7,028 bases of DNA from an uncultured Odoribacter sp. (GTDB taxonomy: Bacteria > Bacteroidota > Bacteroidia > Bacteroidales > Marinifilaceae), in assembly GCA_900548135.1 (NCBI GenBank), contig URJC01000128.1, positions 1 through 7,028 on the forward strand. Reading direction: 5' to 3'. Position 1 is the stretch's first letter, and each line of letters starts with the position of its first letter. The position numbers were made by a program, and so were the translations under genes. Below, piece after piece: positions 5,853-7,028 of the stretch. Below the pieces are notes generated by a model. It searched no databases. It was not told where the DNA came from and saw only the letters and a program-made list of their open reading frames with translations.

Positions 5853-5984
5853 TCAGTAATTATTAACTTTCTTCGCTTTTGCCAACAATTTATTTCCAAC
5901 CGGCTTTTCAAATTTAATTCCCTGAACACACACAGCCCTCACACTCATAATCAGACAACCGCCCAATATGATAATTTTTCTCAT
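5853..5984 (-). pseudogene. truncated 5' remnant of a secreted thioredoxin-like gene
   Basis: The minus strand from the ATG at 5984 encodes 43 residues: a signal-peptide-like MRKIIILGGCLIMSVRAV, then QGIKFEK...NKLLAKAKK before a TGA. In Bacteroidota secreted thioredoxin-fold proteins a typical mature start is GIKFEEGTW...LAKAKKENKLIF, followed by a CGPC active site. The match through AKAKK followed by early termination suggests a decayed gene that lost its thioredoxin core. A shift by one base after AKAKK gives KLIITDYQFYTT, reminiscent of the next family segment; this supports a frameshift plus deletion. No CxxC is present. It sits 25 nt upstream of the lipoprotein gene and 77 nt downstream of the right-edge gene, all on one strand. 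It could instead be a genuine 43-aa secreted peptide. Confidence 0.55.
5909..5916 (-). promoter_or_regulatory. possible -7 element upstream of the lipoprotein gene
   Basis: Read on the minus strand this is TAAATTTG, an exact TAnnTTTG match lying inside the thioredoxin-like remnant, about 80 nt upstream of the lipoprotein ATG. It lacks a good -33 box and overlaps sequence that encodes IKFE, so it may be chance. It is the only exact match I find between the right-edge gene and the lipoprotein. Confidence 0.25.
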
Positions 5985-6015
5985 CTCTTATAAATTTTCA
6001 TCTGAAACACACTCA

Positions 6016-6031
6016 TCACCTAAATAGGTGA
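6016..6031. repeat. perfect inverted repeat, arms of 7 bp
   Basis: TCACCTA, two bases, then TAGGTGA form a 16-bp perfect inverted repeat in the short gap between the right-edge gene and the thioredoxin-like remnant. On the minus strand it directly follows a near -7 sequence TACCATTTG (6032-6040, one base too long for the consensus). Symmetry and position fit an operator for a dimeric regulator or an RNA hairpin. There is no T tract after it on either strand, so it is not a standard terminator. Confidence 0.5.
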
Positions 6032-6042
6032 CAAATGGTATC

Positions 6043-6061
6043 ATTTTTTCCCCGAAAAAAT
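6043..6061. repeat. A/T-rich inverted repeat at the end of the right-edge gene
   Basis: ATTTTTTC (6043-6050) and GAAAAAAT (6054-6061) form an 8-bp stem with a three-base loop, adjoining the stop codon of the leftward gene at 6062-6064. On the minus strand the stem is not followed by a T tract, so termination would be weak at best. It may protect the 3' end of the message or be part of a read-through junction. Confidence 0.4.
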
Positions 6062-7028
6062 TCATTCCAAAACTACAGTCTGGACTTTAGTAACCACGAC
6101 AGGGGTATTCATACCATTCGACCGCTCAAACTTCGTTATGTTCATAATCCCTTTCCGTCCATCCTGTGTAAGAAAAGCTATATTATCATCATAAGTAAAT
6201 CTGACAATGTCTGTCGCAGAAGCAAAATCCAAAGCTTCAATTTGCGGATCTTCTGCATTTTCATAATCAAACTCAGGACCTAAATTGATGAAACGGGTAT
6301 GACGCATCTGCCGATGGTCGTACGGTATTTCAAACCGATCAATAATTTTTTGTACTTCTATGTTATCAGGCGAATAAAAATGACAAACACTGTCATTTTC
6401 TATATCTATATATTGAAATACATCGATATAATCTACCAATTCCGCACCATGGATTTTTCCATCATCTGCCGGTTCTTCTTGCAAACTTCCGGTAGAATAA
6501 ACGGAATGCAACTCCGAAGAATAAAAAGGGGTACCTGATAACAATATTTTTATTGTATCAGTAGGAGATTCCATCTCATCTGCCGGTTTCCTGGTTTCCT
6601 GTAAAAAGCCATAAATGTCTTTCTTCTCCGTATTGTCCATAAAATTGATTACCTTCATCTGCGCACGGGTACTTGCAGAAACACCCTTATTAGTATGGAA
6701 AGTAAAATCCATACCAACAATCTGTTGTAACAACTCCCGGCCCACAATAATCGGATAATTGACCACAATTGAAGATACCGGCCGACTGAAATAACCATTT
6801 TCATCTATAAAAATCGTATCGTCAAGAATTTCATAACGTATACTGCCTTCCAGCATCATTTTTGAAAAGTCATGAGTAGCATTAGTCAGTTCCATACGTT
6901 CAATGATATCATTTGTACTGGCAAATACTTTAAAACGTATCGTATCTCCAACATGTCTTATCGGTAATTCAACAGTTTCCAGCAAAATCACATTCAGATC
7001 GTTGTTCATTTTCAGCACCTCGCTAACA
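6062..7028 (-). CDS. unrecognised, probably exported Bacteroidales protein (5' end off window)
   Basis: The frame ends with TGA at 6062-6064 and stays open to the right edge, where it reads VSEVLKMNNDLNVILLE. In-frame starts exist (GTG at 7018, ATG at 7009), but neither gives a signal peptide, so the true start probably lies beyond the window. Visible residues suggest two beta-rich parts. The first, from LPIRHVGDTIRFKVFAS to QMKVINF, looks like an Ig-like or PKD-like domain. The last part, with ATDIVRFTYDDNIAFLTQDGRKGIMNITK and a final VVTKVQTVVLE, resembles the C-terminal module of Bacteroidota lipoproteins. I cannot name a family. No catalytic motif, transmembrane segment or cysteine pattern is evident. 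It shares strand and spacing with the lipoprotein gene and is likely part of the same surface operon. Confidence 0.75.
   Translation of the reverse strand, partial: VSEVLKMNNDLNVILLETVELPIRHVGDTIRFKVFASTNDIIERMELTNATHDFSKMMLEGSIRYEILDDTIFIDENGYFSRPVSSIVVNYPIIVGRELLQQIVGMDFTFHTNKGVSASTRAQMKVINFMDNTEKKDIYGFLQETRKPADEMESPTDTIKILLSGTPFYSSELHSVYSTGSLQEEPADDGKIHGAELVDYIDVFQYIDIENDSVCHFYSPDNIEVQKIIDRFEIPYDHRQMRHTRFINLGPEFDYENAEDPQIEALDFASATDIVRFTYDDNIAFLTQDGRKGIMNITKFERSNGMNTPVVVTKVQTVVLE

Noticed and set aside
5828..5929. 34-residue N-terminal extension of the BACON/FISUMP lipoprotein
   Set aside because: The lipoprotein signal peptide begins at the Met encoded at 5827 (or 5818). The upstream residues are the out-of-frame reading of the thioredoxin-like remnant.
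6035..6538. Plus-strand open frames opposite the right-edge gene
   Set aside because: The long minus-strand frame has clear protein-like composition and strand patterns; the plus-strand frames are short and have no promoter or family resemblance.
1..7028. CRISPR array, tRNA or rRNA gene, insertion sequence or defence system
   Set aside because: No regularly spaced repeats, cloverleaf sequences, transposase motifs or defence-protein motifs were found on reading both strands.

Overview
The window looks like chromosomal DNA from a Bacteroidales bacterium (phylum Bacteroidota). Several gene starts are preceded by the Bacteroidota -7 promoter element TAnnTTTG. Start codons have A-rich upstream regions without Shine-Dalgarno sequences. 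The gene content (a DUF4286-type protein next to ruvC, a BACON plus FISUMP lipoprotein whose Cys is followed by SDDN) is typical of gut Bacteroidales. Genus cannot be fixed from the sequence; Odoribacter or Butyricimonas relatives are plausible.

Left block (1-888, minus strand): the 5' part of a nitrilase-superfamily amidohydrolase runs off the left edge. Upstream of it lies a complete small PlsC-type acyltransferase. They probably form one unit read leftwards from a promoter near 919-926.

Housekeeping block (about 1119-3279, plus strand): a well-formed promoter and a roughly 77-nt, possibly structured leader precede rplU (L21) and rpmA (L27). A strong terminator follows, and its end overlaps the -7 element of serS (seryl-tRNA synthetase), which ends in its own terminator. 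This is a compact set of translation genes.

Recombination block (3307-4358, plus strand): a strong -7 element, a 31-codon secreted-peptide-like ORF, an AT-rich stretch with short direct repeats, then a DUF4286-like gene 4 nt upstream of ruvC (Holliday junction resolvase).

Accessory surface block (4456-7028, minus strand): read from right to left, it holds an unrecognised, probably exported protein whose start lies off the right edge, a decayed 43-codon start of a secreted thioredoxin-like gene, and an intact BACON/FISUMP lipoprotein closed by an intrinsic terminator. These look like parts of a surface-lipoprotein operon that has lost a gene.

No tRNA, rRNA, CRISPR array, insertion sequence or defence system was seen. 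Most of the window is ordinary core genome. The less explained elements are the thioredoxin-like remnant, the 31-aa secreted peptide ORF, the rplU leader, and the inverted repeats at 6016-6061.
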